Shown: positions 60,292 to 64,000 of the stretch, one piece after another
How the letters are laid out: each line of letters opens with the position of its first letter
How positions within the stretch are numbered: position 1 is the stretch's first letter
From: Kudoa neothunni
Taxonomy: Eukaryota; Cnidaria
Direction of reading: 5' to 3'
DNA: 64,000 bases
NCBI GenBank assembly: GCA_964304625.1
Contig: OZ199838.1
Span: 1,922,001-1,986,000 of the forward strand
Notes under the pieces: model-generated
The model's database searches: none
Told to the model about the DNA's origin: nothing
The model's input: only the letters and a program-made list of their open reading frames with translations
Program-made: the position numbers and the translations under genes

Positions 60292-60746
60292 AACCAACCA
60301 CTTCATATTTCATTACAGACTGCGCTTCACACTTTTATATAATAAAATAGTGTGATGATCGATTTTTCGTTTGTTACACTTTAATATTTTCAGTGTATTT
60401 TTGAATTGTTTATTTTTTCAACATATACAAGCTATTTATCTACATTTGGAGATTATTTTTAAATTGGATCTTTTATGTTGCCTTACTTTATTTTTTTATC
60501 AAATACCGTGGAAATTTTTTTTTGTAATTATGAGAACCGGCCCTTTATTGAATATTACATTTTGAGCGTACAAGCAAATATGACGTAATTTTCCTGTTCC
60601 TCTCTTGATGTTTGGTCAACTTTGAAACATCAATGCAATGGTCATGAAAGAGTTATTAAAATATTTTTTCGTGTTCTAAAGTGGTGCTTAGCTAATTCGA
60701 AATTCTATCGTACTCTCCAACTCTCATGGGAACATTATCACCCATC

Positions 60747-62560
60747 CTTTAGATTAGGGGTCGGGAACCTATTGCTCTTGAGTAGGCCTTCAAAAAATCG
60801 AGAGTCGGGGGTCGGATTTCGAGGGTATATGGATTATCGTCTATTTCGAAGAGATTAACTCAATGTATTAACAAGATTGTGTGATTCGTTCACAGCGGAT
60901 TTTCGTAATCAAGTTTAGGAGAAATTTTCTTATCAAAAATCAGCATTACATTATTTTTTGCAATAAAATATTTTATTTCTCTTAAAATATCGGCTAAACT
61001 ACAGTACTACAGTATCTGTGTACGAACTTCGGGCAGTGTCGCATACTAAATCGGAAATAAAGTCGTTTCCTACGATTCCTCCTGTTATATCACTTCTTTT
61101 TCAAAAAAAATTACGTTATGTAATTAAATTCAGTTAAAAAATAATTAATCCATAAACTGGAAATAAATCTTTAGTCGAACACATTCGGATTCACGTAGAA
61201 TCTCAATGGTGTTGATACATACATGAAAAAATTATTGTCACTATAATATCAAAAAATTCGAAGTCATTAATTGTTCTTTGAATTTTTTATTTGTATCTGT
61301 CAGTAATAAGTTTGCAAATGTTCAATCATGATTTGGTATTTTAAAAACAGAACTTTCTGATTTATTCTATTCAAAATTAGAATAAAGATGTTTCAATTTA
61401 ACTATGGCATTCTGTAATATGGTTTTTAGTTTATAAATTTTTTGGGATAGTTTATTCATGATTAAAACTATTTTATAACAATATTTGTTCGAAAATTCAA
61501 ACAATAAAATTTTTAATTTATTTTATTAAGTTATCTTTTTATTTATACACATTAAGTATCTGAAAAAATATTAATTAATTATTTTTTCATTAAAATGAAC
61601 TTTAAAGTAGAGCAGTCGTCAAATAAAAATATACAGTTCTTAAATATTTAAGTTAAATCAATTATAGATATTTACAAATTTTAAGCATTTTTTTTTTATT
61701 TATCTCAACAATATAAAAGTGATGCAAAATCCAAAAATAAACATTTATTAGTTAGTTTTTAACATAAAGTGGAATATTACGTCATATTTTATAATCTACT
61801 TCAATATATTTGTGTGATTGAATGTCTCAAGCGTTTTAAACTAACATAATTAATTTACTGAGATGTATTATCTATCCAAATGTTTGTAAAAACTAGTAAC
61901 AACCACAAAACGTTGGAATCATTGAATCCCTATCCAAATCCGTAATAATCCTCACTTCAAAACATAATCACCCTCGATTTTTTAAAGGTCTGCTCGTGAG
62001 CCAGATGTGGCACTGTGGATGGTTGCATCGGATTCTCAGACGAATTTTCAATTGAAAAAATGCTTCGTTAAACTTTGCGAATATGCGAAACGGTCACTAC
62101 GGAAAATCGGTTATCTACTGTACCACACACTGCAGCGTGCAAGTATTTCTGTAATGTCAATGTTTGGCTCAGCGTATGCATTTGAGCAGTCTTACTACAT
62201 CTAAAAGACATGAAAACCAAACTACGATCACGTTTAACGGATTGAAGTCTCAACACCTGAATGAAGCTTATCTTACCACGTATTACCCACATTACAAATT
62301 ATATGTAAAACCATGCAGGACCAGAAGTCGCAATGATGATGAAAAATAATCATCAATGATTAAAAATAATGTTACAATAATATTAAAAAGAATTTAACGG
62401 CTTGTTTTATTTTAAAGTGTTGGGATTATATAAAACTCGCACACGTACTTCTTTTTTTTAATTTAAATATGTTGTATGACTCTCATGTAATTTGTTTTTA
62501 AAAAATATGTGACCTTTGTGGCTCTTTCATCAAAACAGGTTCCCGATCCCTGCTTTAGAT
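60747..62560 (+). mobile_element. hAT transposon, nearly full length, decayed, with 8-bp target duplication
   Basis: CTTTAGAT at 60747-60754 and 62553-62560 is a perfect 8-bp duplication. The ends match as inverted repeats: left TAGGGGTCGGGAACCT, right (reversed) CAGGGATCGGGAACCT. About 1,798 bp. Near the right end (about 62007-62350) are remains of the hAT C-terminal dimerisation domain: VMSMFGSAYAFEQSYYIS, then SQHLNEAYLTTYY, in two frames. The motif resembles the SMFGSTYxCE block of ZBED5/SCAND3-type hATs. The rest of the transposase is unreadable or lost. Confidence 0.85.
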
Positions 62561-62937
62561 CTTCGTGTGTTTTTTAGACCTTGGACAATATAGTAATCAA
62601 ATTGAAAAACGTTTGCTATATATGAATGTAACAATAATTATTTATTTCCTTCTGAAAATAATCTATTTATGCAGTTGTAAATAATTTTTGAAGTTAATCC
62701 AATATTACAATAAATAAATGATATTTATACACATCGTGATTTTTAAGGTTCATCAACCCTAGAAATTTTAATCGATGAAAAAATTTTGTTTTTAATAAAA
62801 AAATAATAACTGTATAAAAAGTGAATTTATTTGTAAATAACCTTTTCAAGAATAAAACTTGATACCAATAGCAATGCGGAGGACAAAATTCAATCCTGTC
62901 GGCAAATATTTTGCTCATTGTGCAATATCGCTTAGAT

Positions 62938-63557
62938 CAGGGTCCCCAAGGGTTTTTTCAAATTTACCCTCGCGGCTGAGTGAAAAATCCAAATTTGTCA
63001 CTTTAACGTGGAAGTCAAATTCATATTTACTTTAAGGTTTTATACTGGTTTAACTATGGCAGATGCTACTTTCAGGGCAAATTCTAATCTTAAAATACAT
63101 GTGCGCTTGTGCAATGACAATTCTTAATGCCTTTAGCTCGTACTTATAAGTTATAAGCTGTCTACAGATTTAATTCTTTAGGTTCTGCTAAATTGTATTA
63201 TTTCTATCCCAATCCGTCGCTCTTCATGTCCAGACAATTAAAAATAGTCTAAACTAGTGACACCTTGATATTCTTTACCATGCGAATAGTCATTTTAAGT
63301 ATTATTATTATTATTAAGCTACATCACTAAAGGATAAACAAAACATATAAGGAAGAGACTGTCTATAATTTTATATATAAGTGTTAAACACTTATTCTTA
63401 AAAACATTAAAGCATTTCTGTCAACTCATTATTATTGAGCTTAATAGGCCCGAATGATATAATTCCTTAGGTACGTCATAACTTCATCATGCAAAAACTT
63501 CCCCTATCCAATTTTGATGTTACTTAATTTACCCCTGTCATTTAAGATTTACCCCTG
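62938..63557 (+). mobile_element. hAT-type MITE
   Basis: The left end CAGGGTCCCCAAGG follows GCTTAGAT; the right end ...TTTACCCCTG precedes CTCTAAAC. The two 8-mers differ but both fit nnnTAnnn. The right 130 bases resemble 6035-6187, and the interior includes the dispersed hairpin repeat at 63060-63300. Non-coding, about 620 bp. Confidence 0.55.
63060..63300 (+). repeat. Dispersed ~230-bp repeat with internal hairpin, copy 3
   Basis: Shares CTACAGATTTAATTCTTTAG and TTTACCATGCGAATAG with copies at 10845-11075 and 44365-44600. The hairpin arms are more worn here. Confidence 0.55.
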
Positions 63558-63664
63558 CTCTAAACAATAATTATTACGAACAAATTCGAGTGCTAAAGAA
63601 AGCTACGTGATCAAATAGTTCCAATTAGTAATATTAACTACTAAGTATCATTAAGAGAATTAAT

Positions 63665-64000
63665 TTAGTCACTTTTCTTCTTCAGTATGACGAATCCAAC
63701 TATCGATATGACCAGAACCAAAGCAACGCACGAAAGAACTATCCTATAAAAAGGATTGGTTTAAATATTAGCATCTAAAAAGTTTTACATAAGTTTTATT
63801 TTTTCCCTAAAAAAATAAAAAATTTCATAAAAACATATTACTAAACTCACCCAGAACTACTTTTTGCTCCTACGATGTAAACATTAAGTTACATTGTGAA
63901 AAAATAATGTACCTTGTTGTATGTCAGCACAACCGAAAATTGTTTTATCTTGAGCACTGTATACAGTCAAGGAATAGTTGTTTCCATCAGGCACATCGTT
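63665..64000 (-). CDS. Single-pass membrane protein, 3' end (5' part beyond the window)
   Basis: Three exons on the minus strand: beyond 64000-63913, 63869-63851, 63743-63665, in phase, ending on TAA. The sequence reads NYSLTVYSAQDKTIFGCADI, a short linker, one transmembrane helix (CVALVLVISIVGFVIL) and a short basic tail KKKSD, so it is a type I surface protein or ends in a C-terminal anchor. The last ectodomain strand (TVYS...D-x-TIFGCADI) resembles the end of a Cu/Zn-SOD-like domain (VVHA...GCGVI), but this is weak evidence from one strand. Introns are 44 and 107 bp. Confidence 0.5.

Overview
The window is animal nuclear DNA: very AT-rich, with standard stop codons (TAA, TAG and TGA are all used) and genes cut into many small exons by introns that are mostly 40-60 bp long with GT...AG ends. 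A SIX-class homeobox, a Maf bZIP factor, a GGA clathrin adaptor and the debris of piggyBac, hAT, pogo and Merlin DNA transposons all point to a metazoan. The divergent proteins, tiny introns and low GC suggest a fast-evolving, simplified lineage (for example an orthonectid- or myxozoan-like animal). That placement is inference; no sequence here settles it.

Layout. 0-0.35 kb: last exon of a SIX homeobox gene (+). 1.8-2.4 kb: piggyBac tail. 3.8-9.5 kb: two tandem paralogues of a four-pass, claudin-motif membrane protein (+), each with a 9-nt microexon. 9.6-10.6 kb: TTAA-flanked MITE. 12.0-12.7 kb: CDV3 homologue (+). 13.2-16.0 kb: decayed piggyBac. 17 kb: Merlin fragment beside a hAT end. 19.6-20.9 kb: intronless enolase (+). 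21.4-23.3 kb: mitochondrial ribosomal protein uS7m and a 170-aa orphan (both -). 25.4-27.2 kb: TFIIIB subunit BRF1 (-). 27.4-31.8 kb: two reticulon-like ER membrane proteins, ARL6IP1-like and RETREG/FAM134-like (both -). 32.8 kb: small Maf (+). 33.3-40.1 kb: DPH2 (-) and CWF19L1 (+), head to head. 40.2 kb: intronless 184-aa orphan (-). 40.9-43.7 kb: second decayed piggyBac. 44.8-46.7 kb: an unrecognised gene and a TFIIH p34-like gene (both -). 47.0-48.9 kb: unrecognised 8-exon gene (+). 49.6-53.8 kb: MITE and a tRNA-derived SINE. 54.9-60.3 kb: GGA adaptor (+) with a pogo-like insertion in an intron. 60.8-63.6 kb: a nearly full-length hAT and a hAT-type MITE. 63.7-64.0 kb: 3' end of a single-pass membrane protein gene (-).

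Most genes are housekeeping: glycolysis, mitochondrial translation, Pol III and TFIIH transcription, diphthamide synthesis, lariat/spliceosome metabolism, Golgi-endosome sorting and ER shaping. They show no operon-like functional grouping. The gene models were rebuilt by eye from splice sites, reading phase and family similarity, and each multi-exon model given with full coordinates closes in frame unless stated. No CRISPR, rRNA, viral element or complete tRNA gene was found.
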